From Burkholderiaceae bacterium (GTDB taxonomy: Bacteria; Pseudomonadota; Gammaproteobacteria; Burkholderiales; Burkholderiaceae), in the NCBI GenBank assembly GCA_947448415.1, contig CANFMT010000001.1:124001-188000 (forward strand): a DNA stretch of 64,000 bases, read 5' to 3'. The notes below the pieces were generated by a model that was not told the DNA's origin, did no database searches, and saw only the letters and a program-made list of their open reading frames with translations. Position numbers and translations under genes: made by a program. Positions 1 to 8,805 of this stretch are shown here, one piece after another (position 1 is the stretch's first letter; every line of letters starts with the position of its first letter).

Positions 1-353
1 CTCTCCAGCATTCCGGGCGGAAGTGGATCTGGTTTGCTGTAGTCATCAATATAGATATCCAAGCCATCCATGATGTTGAAATGAGGATCGGTAAACATTT
101 TCTTTAAAGCGGCCTGCTGAACGGCCGGATCTACATCTGGCCTCATAAAAGCAGAAAAATCAGGATCAAACCGATCAATCTTAGCAACATCATCCAATGT
201 TGCGGGCGGCGGAACCTCTTCTGAATTGCTCTCAAGAGCAGTGGCTGGCGTAGGCTGCTGAGGAACTTCTAATTTTTTCTCGGGCGGGTCAATCTCGTTG
301 ACCTCTTTGCCGGCTTTGCGCCTAGACCAACGACTTAGAAATCCATCTGCCAT
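1..353 (-). CDS. DUF3306 domain protein (partial, C-terminus off the left edge)
   Basis: The ATG is at 351-353 and the frame stays open to base 1, so only about 117 N-terminal residues are visible. It opens MADGFLSRWSRRK, continues with a Pro/Glu-rich linker, and reaches the segment DGLDIYIDDYSKPDPLPPGM, which I recognise as typical of DUF3306. The start overlaps the TGA of the DUF3305 gene (TGATG), so translation is probably coupled. In betaproteobacteria DUF3305 and DUF3306 genes usually sit together near formate dehydrogenase and 4Fe-4S accessory genes. The biochemical role is unknown. The family call comes from memory of the motif and the neighbour pairing. Confidence 0.75.
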   Translation of the reverse strand, partial: MADGFLSRWSRRKAGKEVNEIDPPEKKLEVPQQPTPATALESNSEEVPPPATLDDVAKIDRFDPDFSAFMRPDVDPAVQQAALKKMFTDPHFNIMDGLDIYIDDYSKPDPLPPGMLE

Positions 354-886
354 CACCCCTCCGCCGGGCGGTCAGCACCCTTGAATGACGCAGGCTTATG
401 GCGTTTTTTTGGCTCTGGTCGATAGTTATCGTTGACATATTCTTGCAGCCACGACGCATGTTGCTCACTCATTGGGATCGTATCTACCGACTCGCCACCA
501 TCAAGCAAGCGCGCTGCTTCGTTATAACTAACGCAAATCCGATGCGGTATCGCAAAGGATGATTCAGTTTTTGCCAAAGCAATTGATTGCTCATCGATAT
601 AGCGCTCCACATCCTCCTCTAAGCGCCACATCACAAACCAACTAGGTTGGGTTGCAGAAACATTTAAGTAGTAGCCCTCAGCTTCATCAGGAAACAGATC
701 AAGTTCGAACCCTGTAAATAACCAAGATTCGCCTTCGGCATCGCGCCCAAGAAACTGACCAGAAATAGAACTGCTTTGATGACTATTAAATTGCCCAAAA
801 TCTGGCAACACCTCCTGAGGTACCCAGCGGTATGAAACCCATGGGTTATCCATATTTTGTTTACGCATTAGTACAGCAAAGCGCAT
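353..886 (-). CDS. DUF3305 domain protein
   Basis: This is a 177-residue soluble protein with no signal peptide. The N-terminal pattern (MRFAVLMRKQNMDNPWVSYRW) followed by a FTGFELDLFPDEAEGYYLN stretch fits DUF3305. The last third is charged and ends in a Lys/Pro-rich tail. It lies 14 bases downstream of apbC and overlaps the DUF3306 start, so the three probably form one minus-strand unit. A link to metalloenzyme (formate dehydrogenase) maturation is known only from gene neighbourhoods. The Shine-Dalgarno is weak. Confidence 0.72.
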   Translation of the reverse strand: MRFAVLMRKQNMDNPWVSYRWVPQEVLPDFGQFNSHQSSSISGQFLGRDAEGESWLFTGFELDLFPDEAEGYYLNVSATQPSWFVMWRLEEDVERYIDEQSIALAKTESSFAIPHRICVSYNEAARLLDGGESVDTIPMSEQHASWLQEYVNDNYRPEPKKRHKPASFKGADRPAEG

Positions 887-900
887 AAATAGTCAGATCC

Positions 901-1989
901 TTAGGTATTTTGAACAACAATACTTGGAAATTTACTGCTCATATCTTTAGATAGAGTAGCAACTCGGATGGCTACTTGTCTAGCGATACCTTTATAGATA
1001 GCGCTGATTGCCCCATCAGGATCAGCTACTACAGTCGGCCGCCCAGCGTCTGCCTGCTCGCGAATAGAAAGATTTAAAGGCAAGGATCCCAAGAAATCGA
1101 CGCCATATTCTTTACACATCCTCTCGCCGCCACCACTACCAAATACATGCTCTTCATGACCGCACTGAGTGCAGACATAAGTACTCATATTTTCAATGAT
1201 GCCAATGATAGGAACCCCCACCTTCTCAAACATCTTCAGACCTTTTTTAGCGTCTAACAAAGCGATGTCTTGGGGTGTGGTCACGATGACCGATCCGGTA
1301 ACCGGCACTTTTTGCGCCAGCGTCAACTGAATGTCGCCTGTACCAGGTGGCATATCGACAATTAGATAATCCAGGTCGCGCCAACGGGTTTGTCGCAGCA
1401 ATTGCTCGAGCGCAGAAGTCACCATCGGACCACGCCACACCATAGGCGCATCATCATCAATCAAAAACCCGATCGAGCTTGCTTGCAAACCGTGGCCCTC
1501 CATAGGCTCAATGGTATTTTCTTCAATGGAGTCAGGTCTACCAGTAATGCCCAACATCATTGGTTGGCTTGGGCCATAGATATCGGCATCTAAAATACCA
1601 ACTTGCGCCCCTTCAGCCGAAAGTGCCAATGCTAAGTTAACAGCAGTTGTCGATTTTCCGACTCCTCCCTTGCCGCTGGCCACAGCAATAATATTTTTTA
1701 CGCCTGGCAATAATTTGACGCCACGCTGCACTGCATGCGCAACAATCTGACTACTGACATTGACGCTCACATTTTTTACACCTGGTAATTCACGCAAAGC
1801 ATTGATCACGGATTTACGAATCGAATCAAACTGACTTTTTGCAGGATAACCAAGAACGATATCCAAAGAAATTTCACCATCTTCTACACGGAGATTTTTA
1901 AGATTCTTGGCAGTAACAAAATCAATCTGAGTATTTGGATCTACCAAATTCTTTAATGCTATTTGTACTGACTCAACGGTAACCGACAC
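901..1989 (-). CDS. apbC: Mrp/ApbC iron-sulfur cluster carrier ATPase
   Basis: The 362-residue product is a cytosolic P-loop ATPase of the Mrp/NBP35 family, which carries Fe-S clusters to apoproteins. An N-terminal MIP18-like (DUF59) domain covers about residues 5-85. It is followed by the deviant Walker A GKGGVGKST near 108, the switch segment VDMPPGTGD near 213, and the CxxC motif YVCTQCGHEE near 273 that binds the bridging cluster. The start is GTG, chosen because AGGAG lies six bases upstream. Length is usual for the family. It heads the unit running into DUF3305/DUF3306. Confidence 0.95.
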   Translation of the reverse strand: MSVTVESVQIALKNLVDPNTQIDFVTAKNLKNLRVEDGEISLDIVLGYPAKSQFDSIRKSVINALRELPGVKNVSVNVSSQIVAHAVQRGVKLLPGVKNIIAVASGKGGVGKSTTAVNLALALSAEGAQVGILDADIYGPSQPMMLGITGRPDSIEENTIEPMEGHGLQASSIGFLIDDDAPMVWRGPMVTSALEQLLRQTRWRDLDYLIVDMPPGTGDIQLTLAQKVPVTGSVIVTTPQDIALLDAKKGLKMFEKVGVPIIGIIENMSTYVCTQCGHEEHVFGSGGGERMCKEYGVDFLGSLPLNLSIREQADAGRPTVVADPDGAISAIYKGIARQVAIRVATLSKDMSSKFPSIVVQNT

Positions 1990-2014
1990 TGCTTTCTCCT
2001 AATATTGAATGGGC

Positions 2015-2039
2015 AAGCCTGGCAATGTGTGCCGGGCTT
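2015..2039. other. Stem-loop in the apbC-pit spacer
   Basis: A 10-bp stem (AAGCCTGGCA against TGCCGGGCTT, one G-U on the plus strand) closes a 5-base loop. No T-run follows on either strand, so it is a poor intrinsic terminator. On the minus strand it falls in the leader of apbC about 15 bases before the Shine-Dalgarno. Function unknown. Confidence 0.4.
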
Positions 2040-2123
2040 TGTGTTACTTTCTAAATTAGCGCTAGCTTACTCGTAGCTGCAAATATTTGCTCAAAGCAAA
2101 CTAATCTGCAGCCTTATGCCTGA

Positions 2124-3149
2124 TTAGAAAATCAGCAGGCTCAGATAGTAGACTGCCATTGACATCAAGGCAGTCGCCGGAATGGTGAAGATCCAAGCCC
2201 AGATGATGTTTCCAGCGACACCCCATCGGACTGCACTGGCTCTTTGAGTCGATCCCACGCCAACAATAGCCCCAGTAATAGTGTGGGTAGTAGAAACTGG
2301 GATGCCAATGGCTGTTGCAGCAAACAAAGTAATAGCGCCACCGGTCTCAGCACAAAATCCGCCAACCGGTTTTAACTTAGTCAGTTTTTGACCCATTGTT
2401 TTAACGATGCGCCAACCGCCAAACATAGTGCCGAGGGCAATAGCGATATAGCAACAAATGATAGTCCAGGTAGGCGGCATCTTTGCGCTGGCTTCTGCGT
2501 AACCAGTAATGATGAGTAAGAGCCAAATAATACCGATTGTCTTCTGAGCATCATTACCGCCATGGCCCAAACTGTAGGCGCTTGCAGAAACTAATTGCAA
2601 GCGACGGAACCAGCGATCGGTTTTTGCTAAGTTTGCATTTCTGCAAACCCACGCCACCAGCAACATCATCAAAGAACCTAGTAAGAAGCCAACTAATGGA
2701 GAAATAAAAATAAAGGAAACAGTTTTAATAATTCCAGACCAAACTAAGCCATCGGTCCCGGCCTTAGGTAATGCTGCGCCAACCAAGCCGCCGATCAAAG
2801 CATGAGACGAGCTAGATGGAATGCCGTAATACCAAGTAATCACGTTCCACACAATTGCACCCACTAAGGCGCCAAAGATCACGTGCAAGTCAACCGCTGC
2901 AGGATGAACAATTCCCTTGCCTACAGTAGCTGCCACACTTAAGTGGAAAATGAAAATAGCAAGAAAGTTAAAGAAGGCCGCAAAGACGACTGCTTGCTGC
3001 GGTTTGAGAACGCCAGTTGAAACAACTGTGGCAATGGAGTTCGCTGCATCATGAAATCCATTCATGAAATCGAATGCAAGAGCTAACGCTACTAAAAGCG
3101 CTACAACCCAAAAAGCTACTTCTGTCGCTGGCAACTTATTTCGCCTCAA
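2124..3149 (-). CDS. pit: PiT family inorganic phosphate transporter
   Basis: This 341-residue inner-membrane protein has about ten hydrophobic segments and the two PiT signature repeats: DFMNGFHDAANSIATVVSTG near residue 27 and GHGGNDAQKTIG near 195. PiT proteins are low-affinity cation-coupled phosphate symporters. The start is TTG (3147-3149), overlapping the TGA of the upstream DUF47 gene by 4 bases; the PiT motif close behind it supports an N-terminus near here. DUF47 plus PiT is a classic pair in which the DUF47 protein modulates the transporter. Confidence 0.93.
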   Translation of the reverse strand: MRRNKLPATEVAFWVVALLVALALAFDFMNGFHDAANSIATVVSTGVLKPQQAVVFAAFFNFLAIFIFHLSVAATVGKGIVHPAAVDLHVIFGALVGAIVWNVITWYYGIPSSSSHALIGGLVGAALPKAGTDGLVWSGIIKTVSFIFISPLVGFLLGSLMMLLVAWVCRNANLAKTDRWFRRLQLVSASAYSLGHGGNDAQKTIGIIWLLLIITGYAEASAKMPPTWTIICCYIAIALGTMFGGWRIVKTMGQKLTKLKPVGGFCAETGGAITLFAATAIGIPVSTTHTITGAIVGVGSTQRASAVRWGVAGNIIWAWIFTIPATALMSMAVYYLSLLIF

Positions 3150-3793
3150 GAGTTTTCAAGAACGATGCCTTCAACCAAATTGGCAACATCTTCACATTTG
3201 TCAGTAACTTCCTCGAGCAACTCGTATATGCGTTGGCATTTAATCAGCTCGCGCACCTCAATATCTTCTCGGAAAAGTCTTGTAATAGCAGTAGATAAAA
3301 GGCGGTCAGCCCCAGACTCTAAATGATCAATCTCATCGCAGGTCTTTAAGGCAGCTTTCGCTACTTCTGGATCGGAAATATCTTTTAGGGTGGCAACAGC
3401 ATTTCTCATGCTGATGCAGCACTGATTGCAAAGCTCGGCCATTTGTACCATTTCCGGCGTCATTTGCTTGACGTCGTACAAGTGCATTGCTTCAGTGCCG
3501 TTTTGCAGTAAATCCGCTACGTCATCCATCGTATTGATGAGTGAGAAAATTTGATCGCGATCAATAGGCGTGATGAAAGTTTTATGCAAACGACGATGCA
3601 CTTCTTTTACAACATCGTCACAAGCATGCTCTGCTTTATCAACTTCTTGAGTGTATTTTGCGCGAAGGGCTTCGTCGTTATAGTGCTCAACAAACTTTAA
3701 AAAAGATTCAGAGGCAGAAACAATATTGCTGGCATGCTCATTAAATAGCTCGAAGAAATTACCATCGTGAGGCATTAACTTACTGAAGAACAT
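3146..3793 (-). CDS. DUF47 family PhoU-like phosphate transport regulator
   Basis: The 215-residue all-helical protein is of the TIGR00153/DUF47 family (MFFSKLMPHDGNFFELFNEHA start, D-rich metal-contact helices such as DKAEHACDDVVKEVHRRLHKTFITPIDR). It resembles PhoU and is thought to act with PiT transporters. It is first in the unit, starts with ATG after an AAGGA-like ribosome site, and overlaps pit by 4 bases. No membrane segment or signal peptide. Confidence 0.92.
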   Translation of the reverse strand: MFFSKLMPHDGNFFELFNEHASNIVSASESFLKFVEHYNDEALRAKYTQEVDKAEHACDDVVKEVHRRLHKTFITPIDRDQIFSLINTMDDVADLLQNGTEAMHLYDVKQMTPEMVQMAELCNQCCISMRNAVATLKDISDPEVAKAALKTCDEIDHLESGADRLLSTAITRLFREDIEVRELIKCQRIYELLEEVTDKCEDVANLVEGIVLENS

Positions 3794-3859
3794 AAATCAC
3801 GATCCTTTGGGAACAAAAACTACGGGTTTTGTTAGGTTTGATGACATTCTAAACAATTG

Positions 3860-4054
3860 CTAACTCGCAACTGGGAAGCCAGCATCTGTTATAAGCTGGC
3901 TGGCCTCGGCAGCCGAAAGAATGGTTTCAAGATTCACGATCTGGCTAGCCAAGTCTGCTTGGACTTTTGCCTGTGGGTCTGCAACCTGAACTGCTCTAGT
4001 GACAGCATTGATACAACCCCCGCAGGTCATCCCTGATACTTTCAAACTCAACAT
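3860..4054 (-). CDS. CopZ-like heavy-metal-associated (HMA) chaperone
   Basis: The 64-residue single HMA domain carries the metal-binding motif GMTCGGC at residues 8-14 and a ferredoxin-like length. Such proteins bind Cu(I) through the two cysteines and pass it to CopA. The gene is divergent from copA, sharing a 51-base spacer, which supports a copper role. The ATG is preceded by AAGG five bases upstream. Another transition metal cannot be excluded. Confidence 0.88.
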   Translation of the reverse strand: MLSLKVSGMTCGGCINAVTRAVQVADPQAKVQADLASQIVNLETILSAAEASQLITDAGFPVAS

Positions 4055-4105
4055 AAAAGCCTTTTTAAAGTAAATGTGGCATGTATGGAGTAGATTATCT
4101 TCTAT

Positions 4106-6379
4106 ATGGGAGCCTTAAAAGACACTAAATCAGAGCTATTTACTCTGGATATCGGGGGAATGACCTGTGCATCCTGTGTTGGCAGGGTCGAAAAGGCTTT
4201 AGACAAAATCCCAGGGGTTGAAGCGGCAAGCGTTAATTTGGCTACAGAGCAAGCAAAAGTGCGCCTTCAAGCGGGCTCTGAAGTCAATATTGAGCAGGTG
4301 CTGGCCATCGTTCAAAAAACAGGCTATACAGCACGGATCAGCGCCCCACATGGAGCACATACGCCACCCCCTTCTCAGTCTTTTTGGGGGTCGGATGGTT
4401 TAGGTAGAGTATTGCTGGGCTTTGCCCTCGCAACTCCACTTTTCTTGCCGATGCTGCTCATGCCTTTTGGGGTTCATTGGGCGCTCTCTCCAGAGTGGCA
4501 ACTAGTTCTTGCAAGTCCTGTGCAATTCTTTTTGGGATGGCGTTTTTATAGGGCAGGCCTTAAATCGCTTTTGTCTGGCGTTGGTAATATGGACTTACTT
4601 GTTGCAATTGGCACTAGCGCTGCATATGGCCTGAGTATTTATCAAATGATTTACGCATCCCATGGAGCGCATGAGCTTTACTTTGAAGGATCTGCAATCA
4701 TTATTTGCATGGTGCTTCTTGGCAAATGGCTAGAGGCCAGAGCTAAGCAGCAAACTAGCGAAGCAATACGCGAAGTACAAAAACTTTGGCCAGAACATGC
4801 CAAAGTGCTTGAGCGCAGCATTAATTTTTCTGACAGCACACCATTAGATCAATTTCGTGATCTCCCCTTAGATCAAGTGTTTCCAAAGGATCGCGTTCTA
4901 GTATTACCTGGTGAGCGTATACCTGTTGATGGCGTCATCTTGCTGGGAACTAGCCATGTAGATGAGTCTTTGCTTACCGGTGAAAGCGAATCTGTCAAAA
5001 AATATGTTGGCGGAAATGTTATTGGCGGCTCTCTAAATGGCGAAGGCATTCTAGTCATAGAAGCCCAAGCTGTCGGCATTGAGAGCGTACTCTCCAAAAT
5101 TATTGCTTTAGTAGAGGATGCGCAAACACAAAAGGCTCCCATCCAAAAATTAGTGGATCAAGTGAGCGCTATCTTCGTACCAAGTGTCATAGTGATTGCA
5201 CTGATCACAGGATTAGCAAACTGGTTTTATTTAGATTCGGCTTCAGTTGCAATACTGCGTGCTGTATCAGTGCTAGTGATTGCCTGCCCATGCGCTCTTG
5301 GGCTAGCAACACCTGCAGCCATCATGGCGGGAACTGGGGTCGCAGCTCGTTTTGGAATTTTGATTAAAGACCCACAAGTTCTAGAGTTAGCGCACCGTTT
5401 AAATATAGTTGCTTTTGATAAGACGGGCACGCTGACTGTGGGTAAACCTAGATTAATTGAGATCATTCCACTTTCAAATGCATTTACCACTGATGAAATT
5501 TTGGCGAGCGCTGCTGGACTTCAGCTGGGTAGCGAACATCCACTTGCTAAGGCGCTACTTGATGGCGCAAAACTCAAAGGCTTGAGCCCTATCACCCCCA
5601 TAGAAAGCAAAGCACTGCCAGGAGTAGGTATTACTGGTAAACCCACTTCAGGACCCTGGATGGGTCAAGGCCTTGGACTACAAAGTATTGCCTCTTTAGA
5701 GAGTTACCCTGATCACTCCAATATTCTTGAAAAGGCTCAAGCTTGTTTTGATGCGGGGCAAACCGTCTCAGTTTTAGTGAGCACTGAAGTGCCGCCTAAA
5801 CCCATTGCAATCTTTAGTTTTGGAGATGAGCTAAAAGATCATGCAAAGCAAGCCATTAGCTCTCTCAAGCATTTACACATTCGATCTGTCATGCTCTCTG
5901 GCGACAATGTAGCGGCAGCTAATCGCGTAGCAAAGTCCATAGGTATTGAAGAAGTCTTTGCGCAAATCATGCCGAGTGATAAAGCACAAATTATTAGCAA
6001 ACTTCAATCCTCTGGGCGAGATAGTCAGCGCCAATATGTGGCGATGGTGGGTGATGGCATCAATGATGCGCCAGCCCTAGCGACTGCCGACGTCGGAATG
6101 GCAATGTCTACTGGCACCGATGTTGCCATGCAGGCTGCTGGCATCACTCTAATGAGAGGTGATCCGACTCTAGTGGCTAACGCCATTGATATTTCAAAGC
6201 GAACCTGGAAAAAGATTCAGCAAAATTTATTTTGGGCATTTGTCTTTAACGCTACCGGCATTCCATTGGCCGCCCTAGGCTATCTCTCGCCGATGCTCGC
6301 TGGCAGCGCGATGGCTCTCTCTAGTTTTTGCGTTCTTAGCAATGCTTTGCTACTAAAGCGTTGGCGCCCCACTCATTAA
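4106..6379 (+). CDS. copA: Copper-exporting P1B-type ATPase CopA
   Basis: This 757-residue inner-membrane pump exports Cu(I) at the cost of ATP. Visible in order: one N-terminal HMA domain (GGMTCASC near residue 16), membrane helices, the actuator loop (LLTGESES), the metal-site motif CPCALG, the phosphorylation site DKTGTLT, the SEHPLAKA nucleotide motif, and the hinge GDGINDAPALA. One metal-binding domain rather than two is within family range. No Shine-Dalgarno precedes the ATG; a -10-like TTATCT ends five bases upstream, so the mRNA may be leaderless. No CueR-like operator was seen in the spacer. Confidence 0.96.
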   Translation: MGALKDTKSELFTLDIGGMTCASCVGRVEKALDKIPGVEAASVNLATEQAKVRLQAGSEVNIEQVLAIVQKTGYTARISAPHGAHTPPPSQSFWGSDGLGRVLLGFALATPLFLPMLLMPFGVHWALSPEWQLVLASPVQFFLGWRFYRAGLKSLLSGVGNMDLLVAIGTSAAYGLSIYQMIYASHGAHELYFEGSAIIICMVLLGKWLEARAKQQTSEAIREVQKLWPEHAKVLERSINFSDSTPLDQFRDLPLDQVFPKDRVLVLPGERIPVDGVILLGTSHVDESLLTGESESVKKYVGGNVIGGSLNGEGILVIEAQAVGIESVLSKIIALVEDAQTQKAPIQKLVDQVSAIFVPSVIVIALITGLANWFYLDSASVAILRAVSVLVIACPCALGLATPAAIMAGTGVAARFGILIKDPQVLELAHRLNIVAFDKTGTLTVGKPRLIEIIPLSNAFTTDEILASAAGLQLGSEHPLAKALLDGAKLKGLSPITPIESKALPGVGITGKPTSGPWMGQGLGLQSIASLESYPDHSNILEKAQACFDAGQTVSVLVSTEVPPKPIAIFSFGDELKDHAKQAISSLKHLHIRSVMLSGDNVAAANRVAKSIGIEEVFAQIMPSDKAQIISKLQSSGRDSQRQYVAMVGDGINDAPALATADVGMAMSTGTDVAMQAAGITLMRGDPTLVANAIDISKRTWKKIQQNLFWAFVFNATGIPLAALGYLSPMLAGSAMALSSFCVLSNALLLKRWRPTH

Positions 6380-6409
6380 TCATGAATGTTTGCTGGGCCG
6401 CTATAGAAA

Positions 6410-7207
6410 TCATTTTGAATTTTTTTGGATTAATTCAATATCGCCATAAAAGGCACGAGCCTCTGATTTGGTGTTATCGGTATCCGTAAGCAAAGCAATG
6501 CCAATTACTTCGCCTGGGGCCTCTCCATAGGCCCGCTCATAGTCAGCCGCTAGATCACGTTGATGCTTGTGCCACTGACCCAAGTTATCCCACCCAGAAT
6601 CCACTACTATCATTTTGATGCGAGAGGTATGTGCATTATTGATGATGGTGTTCACAGGGGATTTTCCTGACCAGATATACATCAACGTGGCATAAGGCAT
6701 CTCCTGCCCACTAATAAGACTAGCCATTTCAAAAGTCATTTTTTCTTTTAATGACAGCTTAGTTTTATTGCCATCAAATGCTACCAAAATACGCAGTGGT
6801 GCATCATCAGCATAGCCATCGGCGTTGTCAGCATTGGCGATTGGATTGAGTGCCTTCCACTCCCATTGCAACCATAGGTTGTTTGCTTGACGTGGACGCA
6901 ATTTAACTGCCAGTCCGGAGGCGGAGGTTTTTGAGTTGGCACTTAACACGGTTTTGCCTTGATAGTTCTCAAGGCGGTAAACGGTATTCTTTTTAAAGGG
7001 TGCTATCCGGTAAAAATTCCAGCCATTGGGCATCCCCTCACGAGCAGTCTCAGCGGAGAATTTAGGCAACTCGTCTTGAGTCGGGAGCTGATCCATACTT
7101 ACAGGTTGTCCAGACTCATCCTGAATTGAGTCTTTATTAAAACCTGCACAGCCAACCAAAATAATTGATGTGCTGACGATAAAAATAAGGCTTAAACGCT
7201 TAAACAT
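6410..7207 (-). CDS. DUF3047 domain lipoprotein
   Basis: This 265-residue protein has a lipoprotein signal (ILVGC lipobox, Cys at residue 20) and a body resembling DUF3047: a GWNFYRI start, a K.NTVYRLENYQGKTVLSANSKTSASGL stretch, and VVDSGWDNLGQW near the middle. DUF3047 is an uncharacterised, probably beta-sandwich, envelope domain. The gene is convergent with copA and divergent from the GT39 gene, so it is probably a single-gene unit. Confidence 0.8.
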   Translation of the reverse strand: MFKRLSLIFIVSTSIILVGCAGFNKDSIQDESGQPVSMDQLPTQDELPKFSAETAREGMPNGWNFYRIAPFKKNTVYRLENYQGKTVLSANSKTSASGLAVKLRPRQANNLWLQWEWKALNPIANADNADGYADDAPLRILVAFDGNKTKLSLKEKMTFEMASLISGQEMPYATLMYIWSGKSPVNTIINNAHTSRIKMIVVDSGWDNLGQWHKHQRDLAADYERAYGEAPGEVIGIALLTDTDNTKSEARAFYGDIELIQKNSK

Positions 7208-7266
7208 AGCTTAATTGTCCCAAAGAATTGCCAAGAGCAGTTAGAAACTAAGTCTAAAATCGCCTC

Positions 7267-8751
7267 ATGCGCCATCAATCACCTTCAAGCTGGGCGGCAA
7301 TCGCCATCGGTATAGCAGCAGTAGTGCATTTTGCGCTGGGGTTTGCGATTGAATTCTCGGTTGATGAGGCTCATTACGCCCTGTATGCGCAACATTTAGC
7401 GTTGAGCTATTTTGATCACCCACCCTTGGTTGGATGGATTCAGTGGCCAATAGTCTCCCTCACCACATCTGAGGGTTTGATTCGTTTAATACCAGAGCTA
7501 CTGTGGATTATTTCCTGCATTCTGGTTTACGCAGTGAGCCAAGCAATTCACCGCTTTATTCAGCATCGCAATTCAGGCTACCTTACCAGCACACCCCCAT
7601 CGGCGAACACTTGTGGCCTGATGGCTGTCTTAGCAATTGTTGCGGCACCAATGCCACATATCCTTGCGATTGGCTTACTTCCAGACACTTTGCTGGCACC
7701 CATAAGTCTAGGACTGATGTTGATGGCGTTGCGCTGGTTAAGCAATGATCGCTTTACCATCAGCGACTGGGTGATTACCGGAGTTTTATTGGGTCTTGCA
7801 GGTCTAAGTAAATACACTGCTGCCTTCACGGCATTTGCGCTCTTATTTGTATTCTTGAGTTCACCAAGAAAACCTTGGATTACTAAGCTTGGATTTTGGT
7901 TGGCCGCGTTGATTGCCCTGGTTTTTATTGCACCTGTTCTGTATTGGAATTGGGCAAATGATTGGATCTCATTTAAATATCAAATTGCGCACGGCGGCGG
8001 TGGGCAATGGCTGTGGCGCAAACTTGGCGCTTTTTTAGGAATTCAGGTTGCTGTTTTTGGCCCCTTGCTAATTCTGGGTGCCTTGATCTTTCTCAAGGGC
8101 TGCATCCATGGAATAAAATTTTCTTTGCTTGCGCTACTAGGATTCTTTTTCATTCCTTTTATTATTTTTGCCAGCCTCTCCGGTGGTGGCGGACTTCCTC
8201 ACTGGACAACACCTGCATGGTTTTGTCTCGCACCTTTTGCCGGCATCGGACTGGCTAAAGCATGGACACACCAACGTCGTGTTTTGATTCGTATTCTTTT
8301 CACGCTACAGCTAGCGCTATGTTGCATTGGGTTTGGTTATGTTTTATCTGGTGGTATTAGTTCTGCGACCGTTAAGTCCAATCCTATTGCTGATCTCTTC
8401 GGGTGGAAGCTTGCCGGCCAAAAAGCTGCCGAGCTAGCAAAAGCTACAAATACCGCTGGCATCGCCGTTCAAAATTGGACTCTAGGTAGTCGTGCCGCTT
8501 GGTATGCCTCCCCTCTCCCGGTTTTTGTCTTGGACCAAAGGCAAGATCAATTTGACCTCTGGTTTGGCACCCTTCCTCGGGGCGCCAATATTCTTCTCAT
8601 TAACTGGTCCGGGATGTCCTTTAGCCCACCTGTTGGTAGTGGAACAGCTTTCGAACGCTGCGAAGCCTTAGAGAGTCTTGAGGTAGTACGTTTTGGCCAA
8701 ATCTTGTCAAAATTTGACTTTAGCCTTTGTAGCAACTGGCAGGGCCTGTAA
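7267..8751 (+). CDS. GT39-family membrane glycosyltransferase (ArnT/PMT-like)
   Basis: The 494-residue polytopic protein has about ten membrane helices. The first periplasmic loop carries the acidic catalytic motif typical of GT-C/PMT_2 enzymes (VDEAHYALYAQHL) and the signature YFDHPPLVGW near residue 57. Such enzymes move a sugar from a polyprenyl-phosphate carrier to lipid A, a glycolipid or protein; the acceptor here is unknown. It heads a plus-strand run with an LPG-synthase-like protein, GT9 and PAP2. The ATG has no Shine-Dalgarno but a TAAAAT box six bases upstream. Confidence 0.88.
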   Translation: MRHQSPSSWAAIAIGIAAVVHFALGFAIEFSVDEAHYALYAQHLALSYFDHPPLVGWIQWPIVSLTTSEGLIRLIPELLWIISCILVYAVSQAIHRFIQHRNSGYLTSTPPSANTCGLMAVLAIVAAPMPHILAIGLLPDTLLAPISLGLMLMALRWLSNDRFTISDWVITGVLLGLAGLSKYTAAFTAFALLFVFLSSPRKPWITKLGFWLAALIALVFIAPVLYWNWANDWISFKYQIAHGGGGQWLWRKLGAFLGIQVAVFGPLLILGALIFLKGCIHGIKFSLLALLGFFFIPFIIFASLSGGGGLPHWTTPAWFCLAPFAGIGLAKAWTHQRRVLIRILFTLQLALCCIGFGYVLSGGISSATVKSNPIADLFGWKLAGQKAAELAKATNTAGIAVQNWTLGSRAAWYASPLPVFVLDQRQDQFDLWFGTLPRGANILLINWSGMSFSPPVGSGTAFERCEALESLEVVRFGQILSKFDFSLCSNWQGL

Positions 8752-8805
8752 TTTGGGCTTTATTCTCCCGAATTCAAGACCTTAGGCTTCCAAGGCATTA
8801 TCCTT

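Noticed and set aside
1390..1593. 67-codon plus-strand frame inside apbC
   Set aside because: Shadow of a strongly conserved gene; composition does not suggest a protein.
4055..4105. CueR or CsoR operator between the CopZ-like gene and copA
   Set aside because: No CueR-like dyad or CsoR GC-rich palindrome is present in the 51 bases.
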